Source: GWE2-42-39 sp942493345
GTDB lineage: Bacteria > Bacteroidota > Bacteroidia > Bacteroidales > Prolixibacteraceae
Direction of reading: 5' to 3'
DNA: 64,000 bases
Assembly (NCBI GenBank): GCA_942493345.1
Contig: OW818695.1
Coordinates: 2,046,001 to 2,110,000 of the forward strand
A program made the position numbers and the translations under genes. The notes below the pieces were generated by a model, which searched no databases, was not told where the DNA came from, and saw only the letters and a program-made list of their open reading frames with translations. Shown here in pieces: positions 24,881 to 33,043 of this stretch (the first letter of the stretch is position 1; each line of letters starts with the position of its first letter).

Positions 24881-25822
24881 TTAACGGTTTTTATCGGCAA
24901 CAATCCGGTTATACATCTGCTCATAGCATTCTTTAAGATCCTTCACATCTTTATATGCGCATTCAAACATAAACGGACCTTTGTAGCTTGCTTCGTTCAA
25001 CGCCGACAAGATGTCTGTCCAGTTATTCTGTCCCTCGCCTGAACAGGGCAGGAAGTGACATTCTTTCTTCCCGTCGCCATCGGCTATGTGTAACGATTTC
25101 AAACGTTTTCCCATGGCCCGGATCAGTTTTTCAGGATCTTTGATGTGGTTGGTGTCTACCGCCGAAAAAATAGTTTTGGGCAAGCGGCTCATAATTTCCA
25201 CTGTTTCCTCAACAGTGCGGCATAATGGGCGCTCGCGTTCAGCATCTACATTCAGTTCATACCCAAGCATATTTTCGATTACCATTGTTGCATTCATATC
25301 GCGTACGGTTTTATTCAGCTCAACAGCCGACTTAATCATCTGGTTTTTCCTGATTTCCCGTTCGTTCAGTCCTAAATAAAAACTGGGATGAAACAGAACA
25401 ATTTCCGGCTGAAGGATGCGAAAAAAGCCCAACAATTTTTGGTGCAAGGCAACCACTTGCCGACGTTCTTCTTCATTGGCAAGGGAAAGATCGATATTCG
25501 GACCGAAAGGCATGTGAATAGACCATATTTTTATGCCGGCCTCTTCTGCCGCATTTTTGGCCTTCTCCATTTTCTCAATCATTTCTTCATCGCTGAAATT
25601 GAAACTCCGGTCTTTGCTGACCAGCCCGTTGGGCGAAACCTCAATGTAATCAATTCCTACCGATTTGGCATATTTCATTTTCTCCGGATTTATCTTGTCA
25701 ATTCCAATGGAATAACCCAGATCAAGAGGTTTTGGCGTTTTTGTATTTCTTCCCAAGGTATTGAAAGAGATTAAAAAGGAAGAGATAATAATAAGAAAGA
25801 GTAGCGATACATTTTTTTTCAT
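24881..25822 (-). CDS. Exported sugar phosphate isomerase/epimerase-fold protein (TIM barrel)
   Basis: The 313-residue protein belongs to the AP-endonuclease-2-like TIM-barrel superfamily that contains xylose isomerases and hexulose epimerases. Landmarks are LGYSIGIDKINPE, IEVSPNGLV, IWSIHMPFGPN, MVIENMLGYE, FSAVDTNHIKD, SLHIADGDGKKE and GPFMFECAYKD; metal-binding Glu, Asp and His residues are present at the usual places. It has an N-terminal signal peptide (FLIIISSFLISFNTLG), so it acts outside the cytoplasm, which argues against a sugar-phosphate substrate and for a free sugar or glycan end. The gene lies between a small ORF and the SGNH hydrolase. Confidence 0.85.
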   Translation of the reverse strand: MKKNVSLLFLIIISSFLISFNTLGRNTKTPKPLDLGYSIGIDKINPEKMKYAKSVGIDYIEVSPNGLVSKDRSFNFSDEEMIEKMEKAKNAAEEAGIKIWSIHMPFGPNIDLSLANEEERRQVVALHQKLLGFFRILQPEIVLFHPSFYLGLNEREIRKNQMIKSAVELNKTVRDMNATMVIENMLGYELNVDAERERPLCRTVEETVEIMSRLPKTIFSAVDTNHIKDPEKLIRAMGKRLKSLHIADGDGKKECHFLPCSGEGQNNWTDILSALNEASYKGPFMFECAYKDVKDLKECYEQMYNRIVADKNR

Positions 25823-25833
25823 CCGAACAAATT

Positions 25834-26043
25834 TTAAAGTTTCTGATTTTCTATTGGTTTAAGTTTAGCTATATTATCAAGATATTCCACCGGATGGAAC
25901 TGACATGCAGTTTGTTCATTGGTGTTTCCCGAAATGTCGGGACAAGTTGTGCTTTTTGCAAGCCTGTTCGTTTCATAACATGATTGATTTAATGGGAAAA
26001 AGGCCAGCAACAGAAGGATAAAAACTATTTCATTCGTGACCAT
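25834..26043 (-). CDS. Small hypothetical exported protein
   Basis: A 69-residue reading frame begins one base after the stop of the phosphodiester glycosidase-like gene and ends about 12 bases before the isomerase-fold gene, which fits a real translated gene in an operon. It has a hydrophobic N-terminus (IVFILLLLAFFPLNQSCYE) that could be a lipoprotein or Sec signal, followed by a polar tail with Cys residues. No family is recognised. It could also be the truncated leader of a lost lipoprotein gene. Confidence 0.4.
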   Translation of the reverse strand: MVTNEIVFILLLLAFFPLNQSCYETNRLAKSTTCPDISGNTNEQTACQFHPVEYLDNIAKLKPIENQKL

Positions 26044-26044
26044 T

Positions 26045-26902
26045 TTATTCCGGAGTAATATAAAGAATACTTTTTACCGGACGTTCGTGTCCATCGGAAG
26101 GTACATTTACCACACCGTTGCCCTTTTCTCCTTTCACATAAAGGGTTGTCGAGCCACCGCCATCGAGGTTAATAACATCGGTACAGCCAATTGCTCGGGC
26201 AAAAATACGGAGTTCGGTCAGGTTCATTCCGGCGGCACGTTCCGACGCCCTTCCATCAACAGCAACAAGGAGGAGACATTCGTTGGAAAAAGCGGCGAAC
26301 GAACGCGGGTGTCTGCTGTGAACAAACGAATTGTTCCACATGTCTATATTTTTGTCATCATCGATAACCAACGGGCCTGAAACTACTGCATATTCTGCGT
26401 TTTCTGCATTTCCGGTTTCTTTTTCCTTATTCCATGTTGAAATATCGATGCGGTTTTTTGTAACCGTAAATATGCCGGTTGCCCGGGTTCTGAACTCTTT
26501 TTCCTCGGTTTGGGCGATAACTTGGTTGTTTATTTTAACGAAGTGACGACTGTATCCTTCCTCAATGTTAAAATACGAGCCATTGATTGCGATAATTGCA
26601 TTCTGAAGAGCCGCTTGGGTGCTTGTTGTTGCAAGCATTTCCGGCATGCCTACGAAATAATTTACATTGGCTTTAGCTGTGTCTATTTCAATCATGAAAA
26701 TAGCCTGGGGCGAATCGAAAATATTGATGTTGGCTGTTTTTAGTTTTATGCCCTTGCTGACATTTTTCACATTCCACTTGATATTGGCTATTTTTTCCGA
26801 ATCGGATAATTTTTTTTTCGGAATGTTGTCACTTGCCTCACAACTGAAAAATAGAATAATTGTCAGAAAAAATAGAAGTCTGATAAATCGGATATTCATC
26901 AT
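26045..26902 (-). CDS. Phosphodiester glycosidase family lipoprotein (NAGPA domain)
   Basis: The 285-residue protein has a lipoprotein signal (LTIILFFSCEA) and a NAGPA (PF09992) domain: AIIAINGSYFN, GPLVID, PRSFAAFSNECLLLVAVDGR, and the hallmark DVINLDGGGSTTLYVKG. The human founding member removes N-acetylglucosamine from a phosphodiester on mannose-6-phosphate; bacterial homologs are thought to cut sugar-1-phosphodiesters. This points again to phosphodiester-containing glycans in this window. It is the first gene of a four-gene group (glycosidase, small ORF, isomerase-fold, SGNH hydrolase) that lies beside SusD and sigma remnants. Confidence 0.9.
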   Translation of the reverse strand: MMNIRFIRLLFFLTIILFFSCEASDNIPKKKLSDSEKIANIKWNVKNVSKGIKLKTANINIFDSPQAIFMIEIDTAKANVNYFVGMPEMLATTSTQAALQNAIIAINGSYFNIEEGYSRHFVKINNQVIAQTEEKEFRTRATGIFTVTKNRIDISTWNKEKETGNAENAEYAVVSGPLVIDDDKNIDMWNNSFVHSRHPRSFAAFSNECLLLVAVDGRASERAAGMNLTELRIFARAIGCTDVINLDGGGSTTLYVKGEKGNGVVNVPSDGHERPVKSILYITPE

Positions 26903-26974
26903 TTTGTAAGATTATTAGCGATTTTTAAGAATCTTTCTTTGAGTAAACTATTTCAAAGATATGTGAAAATTGGA

Positions 26975-27048
26975 GCTGTACAAAAAGTCAGAATATTGAG
27001 ATCCCAAAGCAGGTTCGGAATGACTTGGGAAAAGACTTTTTGCACAGC
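26975..27048. repeat. Palindromic intergenic element with IS-like ends
   Basis: GCTGTACAAAAAGTC (26975-26989) pairs with GACTTTTTGCACAGC (27034-27048), 15 bases with one mismatch. The interior includes GATCCCAAAGCAGGTTCGGAA, which in reverse resembles the dispersed 'cattccgaacctg' palindromic repeat family. It lies between the glycosidase promoter region and the SusD remnant, at a rearrangement point. Confidence 0.55.
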
Positions 27049-27076
27049 CTCATAACTTTAAATCAACAAAAATTTG

Positions 27077-27172
27077 TTACCAGCCGGGATTCTGCACCAG
27101 GTTCCCGTTCAGGTTTATACCTTCCTGTGGAATTGGGTAATAGTAATCCTTGCTTTCGTCAAATGTTACAGC
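27077..27172 (-). pseudogene. Remnant C-terminus of a SusD gene
   Basis: On the minus strand the last 30 or so codons before the stop at 27077 read FDESKDYYYPIPQEGINLN followed by GNLVQNPGW, the standard end of SusD/RagB proteins. Upstream of codon ~27172 the frame loses any SusD similarity and no susC is present. The rest of the gene is gone, so this is a deletion scar of a third SusCD locus. Confidence 0.8.
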
Positions 27173-27192
27173 TTCTAAACAATTTAAATCGA

Positions 27193-27585
27193 ATGACAAA
27201 AATGCCATCGACAGCTTGTATGCTATACAGTCGAAGACTATATAAATTTGTATTTGTTTATTTGAAAACCGGGAAGGTGTTCTCGGTGTAGTACAGGATG
27301 TTTTCATCAGTTTGGGGACAAACGAAATGCGCTGAAAGAAGACAAGAGCTGATAGAGCTGCTTCCAACACAGCGAAGATTGATTTTCAGGATGAGCAAAG
27401 AAAAAGGTCAAAGCAACAAATTGATTGCCGAGGAACCGGGTATTTCTGTAAAAACGGTTGAGGACCATATTACCAAAGCCCGGCGTTTCATTAAAGAACA
27501 CATGAAGAGTACGGATTGGTTGTTTTGCTGTTTTACGAGTTGTTTGTATAGAATGACTCTGTTATTCCAAACTTCGATTTATTGA
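27193..27585 (+). pseudogene. Broken ECF sigma factor gene (region 2 and region 4 fragments)
   Basis: Three pieces of a Bacteroidota ECF sigma factor follow each other in different frames. From 27193 the frame reads MTKMPSTACMLYSRRLYKFV then FVYLKT, like the start of sigma region 2. A second frame at about 27265-27310 gives EGVLGVVQDVFISL, the DVFxxxW block of region 2. A third frame, with ATG at 27298, gives ERRQELIELLPTQRRLIFRM, then SNKLIAEEPGISVKTVEDHI and an intact region 4 ending at 27585. About 60 residues between regions 2 and 4 are missing. The gene cannot make a working sigma factor. Confidence 0.82.
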
Positions 27586-27610
27586 CCGGTCACCTGAAAT
27601 TGACCGGTCA
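27583..27610. promoter_or_regulatory. Tandem 10-bp palindromes TGACCGGTCA
   Basis: ATTGACCGGTCA occurs at 27581-27592 and again at 27599-27610, each holding the perfect palindrome TGACCGGTCA, with centres 18 bases apart (close to two helical turns). They lie between the sigma remnant and the end of the pentose operon. The pattern fits a dimeric regulator bound on one face of DNA, but no promoter is evident next to it. Confidence 0.4.
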
Positions 27611-27663
27611 ATAAAGTTGTTTCAATTTTACCTGATGGCACTATTGATTTTAGTTATCCTTTT

Positions 27664-28860
27664 TTATACCGTTGCTGGCATGTCCGGATGGTTCGGTCCA
27701 AAATGTTTAAGTATGACCATCGGTTGAAATTTGCTTTCGTTGGTAATAACCACGCCGTCTTTTGCCGCGGCCTCGCTCACGAAATACTCGTCGTTACTTG
27801 GTTGTCCATAGCGTAAAATGACAGAAGCTTCGGCATCGTAAACTCCAAACTTTCCATGACCTTGTATGATAATGCATCCATAGGCAGCCTCATCCTTAAT
27901 CGTAACGGTTTGTCCGGGCATAATCCGTAGTTCCTTTGCTCCGACATAATCGTTGGCATAAGAAATCCACTTTTCGGTGAATTGTTCATTCGATTGAGGG
28001 CAAAGAATTGGGGCGCGGAAATAAGTCTTTTTATAGTGCGGATCAATATTTTTCTCCCAGTCCATAAGGCTTAAAACATAATCGATGTTGCGCTTTTTAT
28101 CTTCAGGGCAATTCTCTACCAGAAACTCGTAAGGGTAAATTTCATTCGAGGTGATATTCTCATAAACCGAATTTACATCGCTGTTCCATTGAGGTTCATA
28201 AGTCAGGTACGAACCCGGGGCATGGATCACACCCGGAGGGGTATACCAGCCGGTGCCAAGTTGTATGCGATATGCACGCGAAAGTTCAGTGATGCGGGTA
28301 TCGCCTTCTTCATACTTTAACAGCCGTTCTCTCACCATGTCTTTGGTAACATCTGGATCGAATCCAAAATAGGTAACCGGAAAGTCTCCGCCGTAGTTAT
28401 TCATTTCCGGTGGAAAATAATACGCTTCGGGTTTCCCTAACCGACCTACTTTTGCTGCGGCATCGAAGCCGAGATGCAAGTGATGAAAAAGAGGAGCTCC
28501 AAAATCGAAGAACTTAGAGTACATTGGCCAGCCACCATATTTTTGCATAAGTTCTGTTCCTACAATTTGTTCACCAAAAAAATCGACAGTTTCCTTTAAT
28601 GTAAACTTTTCAGATAATTTCTCGCTGAACGGTAAAACATAACTTAATCCTTCATCAGCCGGTGCAAGCGGTCCATTCATACAAGTAATAACCGATGCAA
28701 ACCAACGTTCTTTGATTGAACCACGCTTTGTTCCCAGAGCATAGTAATCGTCAGGATGAAGGCGAAGCCGATAACCTGCCTTGCTAAATCTTCTTGGTAC
28801 AAAAACCGGGATTAACCGAAGAATCCCTTTCCCTTGTTCAAATGTTTCTTTAATTTTCAT
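27664..28860 (-). CDS. Cupin-fold protein, class I mannose-6-phosphate isomerase-like
   Basis: A 398-residue cytoplasmic protein without signal peptide. It has two cupin-like halves: the first holds metal-ligand candidates in GAPLFHHLHLGFD and later PPGVIHAPGS, the arrangement seen in phosphomannose-isomerase-type aldose-ketose isomerases, and the second has TVTIKDEAAYGCIIIQGHG and VILRYGQPSNDEYFVSE. In an operon that otherwise contains every step from L-xylulose onward, an aldose-ketose isomerase is the missing step, so it is the best candidate for converting the incoming aldose (perhaps L-lyxose) to L-xylulose. The function is inferred from context; the family itself is not well described. 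Confidence 0.6.
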   Translation of the reverse strand: MKIKETFEQGKGILRLIPVFVPRRFSKAGYRLRLHPDDYYALGTKRGSIKERWFASVITCMNGPLAPADEGLSYVLPFSEKLSEKFTLKETVDFFGEQIVGTELMQKYGGWPMYSKFFDFGAPLFHHLHLGFDAAAKVGRLGKPEAYYFPPEMNNYGGDFPVTYFGFDPDVTKDMVRERLLKYEEGDTRITELSRAYRIQLGTGWYTPPGVIHAPGSYLTYEPQWNSDVNSVYENITSNEIYPYEFLVENCPEDKKRNIDYVLSLMDWEKNIDPHYKKTYFRAPILCPQSNEQFTEKWISYANDYVGAKELRIMPGQTVTIKDEAAYGCIIIQGHGKFGVYDAEASVILRYGQPSNDEYFVSEAAAKDGVVITNESKFQPMVILKHFGPNHPDMPATV

Positions 28861-28885
28861 TTCAAAGTATTTTTATAGTTTTTGA

Positions 28886-29257
28886 TTACATGTTCTTTTT
28901 TACTTCGTAGACTTTTTCCATTCTTACCCATTCCAGCTTATGCCCCGGAAGTGCTTGCTGGTAGTTTTGCATGAGAGTTTCCCAGGCCGGATTTTTTTCT
29001 CCTTTGTTCATTTCTATCCATGCTTTGTCAAAATCCACATCAACCTGCATTTCACAAATCATGAACAGGCGGTTATCCACATTATATATTTCCATTTCTA
29101 TACCCACATTGCGGGTGCCAGCTTTAATTTCCTGCCAGATCCCTTCGTCGGTGTGGTAATACCTGTACTTAGCGATCAAATCCGGGTCATTTTTTAAATC
29201 CAAAGCCAAACAATATCTTTTAATTTGACCGGTAATTTCTGAATTATTAGAAGACAT
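28886..29257 (-). CDS. L-rhamnose mutarotase family protein (RhaM-like)
   Basis: The 123-residue protein matches the RhaM/DUF718 family: RYCLALDLKNDPDLIAKYRYYH at the start with the conserved Tyr/His pair, IWQEIKAGTRNVGIEMEIY, and FMICEMQVDVDFD. These small dimeric alpha-beta barrels interconvert alpha and beta anomers of L-rhamnose and related sugars; the E. coli enzyme is also relevant to L-lyxose, which shares the rhamnose route there. It is 20 bases after the URO-D-fold gene and 25 before the cupin gene, so it is well placed to feed the right anomer to the isomerase. Confidence 0.85.
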   Translation of the reverse strand: MSSNNSEITGQIKRYCLALDLKNDPDLIAKYRYYHTDEGIWQEIKAGTRNVGIEMEIYNVDNRLFMICEMQVDVDFDKAWIEMNKGEKNPAWETLMQNYQQALPGHKLEWVRMEKVYEVKKNM

Positions 29258-29277
29258 ATTCTTTAATCTTTTAGAAT

Positions 29278-30606
29278 TTATAATTGATGATGAATAAATT
29301 TATCGACCTCTTCTTTTGCAATTTTTGTCCACTCTACCACATTTTCAGGACGATTTCCAATGGTGTGGTTATCTTTCATGATAATCTCAACCACACACCC
29401 ATTCATGGTTTGGAGAATGTTCTGAATCTGTTTTCGAATAGCATCTTTATTGATATCAGGAGATGATATGATAACCGGACTTGGTTTTACTGAGGCAATA
29501 TAATTTCTGCCCAAATATTCGGCCATTTTTCCTAGGTCTGCCCATGCCGAACAGGAAACACGGCGCAGATTATGATGCTTTTTCACAACATGCCAACGCG
29601 TATCCAGGGGTTCGCAGCATCCATAGCAAGTAAGGCCAAAGCGGTCCATAATTGGTTTTTCGTATGGGAAAATAAATTCCTCATACATTTCAGGCGAAAC
29701 GCCAACTGTTTCCTGACTTTCGGTGAACCCCCACATATCGGCACAACGTACTTTTCCATTAAAATCTGACAAAGGCAGTTCATTTGTATACCCATAACCA
29801 CCCGATCCCACGTAGGTTCCATCGTTATTTAAGGAGAGCAGATTGTTTTTCTCCAGGTAATCAAGTTTATTCATAAATCCTTTGGAAATAATGGACATCA
29901 GTTCTTTTACTTCGTCGGGATAAACCATGAAATCCATGAAAAGGTTTTCCATGCCACGAAGAAGTATTGCCGGATAAGACATGCCCATTGACCACCACCA
30001 CACACCTTTCATCCGGACCGAAAGAATACCATCGAATACTTCATTGGCGACTTCGAGACAAGCATTTGTTGTTTTCCAGTCAATCTCGAAAGTCAACGGA
30101 TGCAGTTTTTTGAGATCTTTGTCATAGTCCTGAATGGGCGATTTCCAAACGAATGATCCTAATTCCGATATTTTATGTCGTACGATTTCAACGCCCCAGT
30201 TGTCGGATGACACCGTATATGGAACATTGAAGAATGGTTCAACCGGTCTGTCGTCGCCCATTTCTTCACCCCAAAAAATCTCCTTGCGCAAATTCATTTC
30301 CCACCTGCGGGCCAGCTTCGATTTGCATTGAATCTGGGCATCTGTAATAATTTCGTTCCATCCATTCTCCGGATCGCAGAAAACCACCGGCTGTAAGGTC
30401 TGCAACTTGTTGTGCATAAGCCATAGCTTTCGTTTTACGTCCATCTCTGGTTTATGCGCAAGCTCTGCTACTTTTCGCGCCAATGACCTGAGAATTTCTA
30501 CTTCAAATTTTTCGATGGCAATATCCGTCTGTCTAAAACCTGTTTCAATATTTTCAGAAACGGTTTGTTCCAAACCAATTGAGTTTCCTTGTCCATAATT
30601 TTCCAT
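29278..30606 (-). CDS. URO-D-fold (uroporphyrinogen decarboxylase/MtaA-like) protein
   Basis: The 442-residue protein resembles the URO-D superfamily of TIM barrels, which includes HemE and the zinc methyltransferases MtaA/CmuA. The most telling segment is LTCYGCCEPLDTRWHVVKKH, where Cys/His residues could bind zinc as in MtaA, followed by RRVSCSAWADL and IASVKPSPVIIS. It is longer than HemE and lacks HemE's N-terminal active-site arginine pattern, so haem synthesis is unlikely. It sits inside a sugar operon, 9 bases after the symporter gene. Its role there is unknown; a methyl-transfer or demethylation step on an O-methyl sugar is one possibility, though no corrinoid protein is present. Confidence 0.7.
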   Translation of the reverse strand: MENYGQGNSIGLEQTVSENIETGFRQTDIAIEKFEVEILRSLARKVAELAHKPEMDVKRKLWLMHNKLQTLQPVVFCDPENGWNEIITDAQIQCKSKLARRWEMNLRKEIFWGEEMGDDRPVEPFFNVPYTVSSDNWGVEIVRHKISELGSFVWKSPIQDYDKDLKKLHPLTFEIDWKTTNACLEVANEVFDGILSVRMKGVWWWSMGMSYPAILLRGMENLFMDFMVYPDEVKELMSIISKGFMNKLDYLEKNNLLSLNNDGTYVGSGGYGYTNELPLSDFNGKVRCADMWGFTESQETVGVSPEMYEEFIFPYEKPIMDRFGLTCYGCCEPLDTRWHVVKKHHNLRRVSCSAWADLGKMAEYLGRNYIASVKPSPVIISSPDINKDAIRKQIQNILQTMNGCVVEIIMKDNHTIGNRPENVVEWTKIAKEEVDKFIHHQL

Positions 30607-30615
30607 CGGCTTTAA

Positions 30616-31977
30616 CTATTTTAAATAATCATGTTCAATTTGTTCCAGTGTTTTGCCTTTTGTTTCCACCAGGTATTTCAGAACAAAAAGGAAACAAGGA
30701 ATGCACATCACCGCATATATCAGGAATGTAAATCCACCGCCTATATATTTCAGTAAAATAGGGAGCGAGTAAGAAATAGCAAAGTTGGCTGCCCACATCG
30801 CAAAGATTGAAATAGAAACGCCCCTGCTTCGAACCCTGTTGGGGAAAATTTCTCCAATCAATACCCATACAATAGGACCGAGTGAAAGAGCAAAAAAAGC
30901 GAGGTATCCCATCACGAAAAATAATATCATGCCCGGATTTTGGAAGTTGTTCGTGAAAAAGGCAATCGAGATTGCAAACATGAATGCTGCCATACCAGTG
31001 GAGCCAATAAGCAGCAATTTCTTTCTTCCCATCTTTTCAATTAAAGAAATAGACAAAATCGTAAAAGCCAGGTTCACCAAGCCCATAATCATGGTCATCA
31101 AAAACGCTTTTTCTTCCGGGACTCCTGTTAAGCTGAAAATTTTTGGGGCATAGTACATCAGAACATTTATTCCGGTAACCTGTTGGAAAATAGCCATCAT
31201 TACACCAATAATAAGTATTTTGAACATCTTCCCCTTAAATAAATCGGAGAATTTGCTTGTAACTACATGTTCAACGGAGTAAAGAATGTCTTGCAGTGCA
31301 GTCGCTGCACTTTCCTTGCTGTCCATTTTTTCAAGCACTTTCAGGGCTTTATCACTTTTCCCGTTTATCACTAGCCATCTGGGGCTTTCCGGAACAAAAA
31401 TCAGGAAAATTAAAAACAGACCAGATGGTATAATCATAACACCCAGCATATAGCGCCACACATCGTCGCAACCATAGCTGCCAATCGTGTGCTGGTATTT
31501 GCAGACAAAGTCGTAAAGAAACTTGTTGGAAACAAATGCGAGCGCTTGTCCGGTGAACGTGGCAAGCTGGTTGAAAGAAACCAATTTTCCGCGCCACTTG
31601 GCAGGAGCAATTTCTGAAATATACAAGGGTGAAAGCATTGATGCCGCCCCGACAGAAACACCTGCAATCATTCTGAATACAACAAAAAAGTAAAAGTCGG
31701 TAGCTAAAGCACAGCCCAATGTTGAGGTAAGGAATATAAATGCCGTTACAAGCAACATTTTTTTACGCCCGTAAATCTGGCTTGGTTTTCCGCAAAAAAT
31801 AGCGCCTAACATGCAACCTACGAGAATGCTTCCAACGGCCCAACCTTCCTCGAACTCATTTAATCCGAATTGTGGTTTTAAAGTAACCATTGCTCCGGAA
31901 ATAACAGAGGTGTCGAATCCAAAAAGGAAGCCTCCGATAGCAGCTACAAGACTGACGAGAATTAAGTATAGTTTCAT
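30616..31977 (-). CDS. Sugar:H+ symporter, MFS sugar porter family
   Basis: The 453-residue protein has twelve predicted membrane segments and the sugar-porter signatures GFLFGFDTSVISGA, the PESPRWL motif after segment 6, QQVTGINVLMYYAPKIF in segment 7 and the PETKG-like end VETKGKTLEQIE. These are the features of XylE/GalP/AraE relatives, which bring pentoses or hexoses in with protons. It is 22 bases after the DUF4432 gene and is the only transporter in the operon, so it most likely imports the pentose that feeds the L-xylulose pathway. Confidence 0.93.
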   Translation of the reverse strand: MKLYLILVSLVAAIGGFLFGFDTSVISGAMVTLKPQFGLNEFEEGWAVGSILVGCMLGAIFCGKPSQIYGRKKMLLVTAFIFLTSTLGCALATDFYFFVVFRMIAGVSVGAASMLSPLYISEIAPAKWRGKLVSFNQLATFTGQALAFVSNKFLYDFVCKYQHTIGSYGCDDVWRYMLGVMIIPSGLFLIFLIFVPESPRWLVINGKSDKALKVLEKMDSKESAATALQDILYSVEHVVTSKFSDLFKGKMFKILIIGVMMAIFQQVTGINVLMYYAPKIFSLTGVPEEKAFLMTMIMGLVNLAFTILSISLIEKMGRKKLLLIGSTGMAAFMFAISIAFFTNNFQNPGMILFFVMGYLAFFALSLGPIVWVLIGEIFPNRVRSRGVSISIFAMWAANFAISYSLPILLKYIGGGFTFLIYAVMCIPCFLFVLKYLVETKGKTLEQIEHDYLK

Positions 31978-31999
31978 TTAGTCGATTGGTATTTTTAGT

Positions 32000-33043
32000 T
32001 TATAAATTTAAGATTTGTGACGTTTCCAACTCTACTTCGTAGGTTCTGGTTTCGTTCGGTTGAATATAAATGAGAGTCCCATCTTTTTGAGCAGCAGCTC
32101 TGCCCATAGGCGGATGTGTACCCGGTTCAACTCCCGTTACGTATTCATTTTTTCCGAAGTGTTGCCAGTTGGTTAAAAAGGGCAACTGTTTTTTTTGAAA
32201 TCGCATGGTAATTTTCAATCCCAGGCTGGTATTTTGCAGGCCACATTCACACATTCCTGCGGCATCAGCGTCAAGGTCTATAATACCTACAGATTCTCCG
32301 GTTCCAAAATGTTCTTTAATCGGGGGCAGGCACTTTTTAAGGTTTGGAAAGTTCTTTTCATTAAAAATAAAATCGTTGTCTTTGCCGCCACGCGATTGCC
32401 ATTTGCCCTTCCAGATTATATCTGTTCCCTCGTCAACCAAAGGCCAGCCAAAGTTGAAGTGGTAAAGCAGCATGTGTGGAGCTGGTGTATTTCCCAGATT
32501 GGTAACTTCGTCGGTTATTTTAAAAGAGGAAGAACCAAGCCGGGCAGAAATCGTTCGTTTAAGTTCCAAATGAGGGCCGCCCACCGCAACGGATTGTACT
32601 ACTTTCCCTGTGATACTCATCTCCGGGCAGTCACTTCGTAAGTCGGGCTGGGTTATAGAAACAAGACTTGCCGGAATATTACCAATCCGGTCGTGCAGAC
32701 CACGTTCCCCGTTTTCATCCTTTTCAGGGGGGCCGATATGCGTAAGTCCGCAGGTCGTGAGAAGTCCGCCACCAAAACTGCTCAACCAATTAACACCAGC
32801 CGATGTGCACGGGTTTGGAGCAGTAACTCCAAGATGACTTATCCATGCCAGGCTATGTTGGTTGAAAAATGCCTCGGCAATATCCATTCCGCGATCGAGC
32901 ACCACTTTGAAACGCAGACCGCTTCCGGTGTTAACCCACGCAATACGGCATCCATGACCGTGTCCATTATCTAAAGTCGACAGTTCAATGCCACCTAATT
33001 GTGCAGGATTTGAAATTTTATCTTTCCATGATTTATTGTCCAT
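32000..33043 (-). CDS. DUF4432 aldose-1-epimerase-like protein
   Basis: The ATG at 33043 is chosen because GGGGAGGAAG, an unusually strong ribosome binding site for this genome, lies just before it; the frame upstream is inside araD. The 347-residue protein belongs to the galactose-mutarotase-like superfamily (DUF4432): RFKVVLDRGMDIAEAFF, HLGVTAPNP, GLLTTCGLTHIGPP and HMLLYHFNFGWPLVDEG, with conserved His and Glu/Asp at mutarotase-like places. It overlaps the araD end by 11 bases. A mutarotase or epimerase role on the pathway sugar is plausible. It is distinct from the RhaM-like protein in the same operon. Confidence 0.8.
   Translation of the reverse strand: MDNKSWKDKISNPAQLGGIELSTLDNGHGHGCRIAWVNTGSGLRFKVVLDRGMDIAEAFFNQHSLAWISHLGVTAPNPCTSAGVNWLSSFGGGLLTTCGLTHIGPPEKDENGERGLHDRIGNIPASLVSITQPDLRSDCPEMSITGKVVQSVAVGGPHLELKRTISARLGSSSFKITDEVTNLGNTPAPHMLLYHFNFGWPLVDEGTDIIWKGKWQSRGGKDNDFIFNEKNFPNLKKCLPPIKEHFGTGESVGIIDLDADAAGMCECGLQNTSLGLKITMRFQKKQLPFLTNWQHFGKNEYVTGVEPGTHPPMGRAAAQKDGTLIYIQPNETRTYEVELETSQILNL

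Noticed and set aside
29278..30606. HemE (haem biosynthesis)
   Set aside because: The protein is about 100 residues longer than HemE, its key N-terminal motif is missing and it has a Cys-rich possible zinc site; its neighbours are sugar genes.
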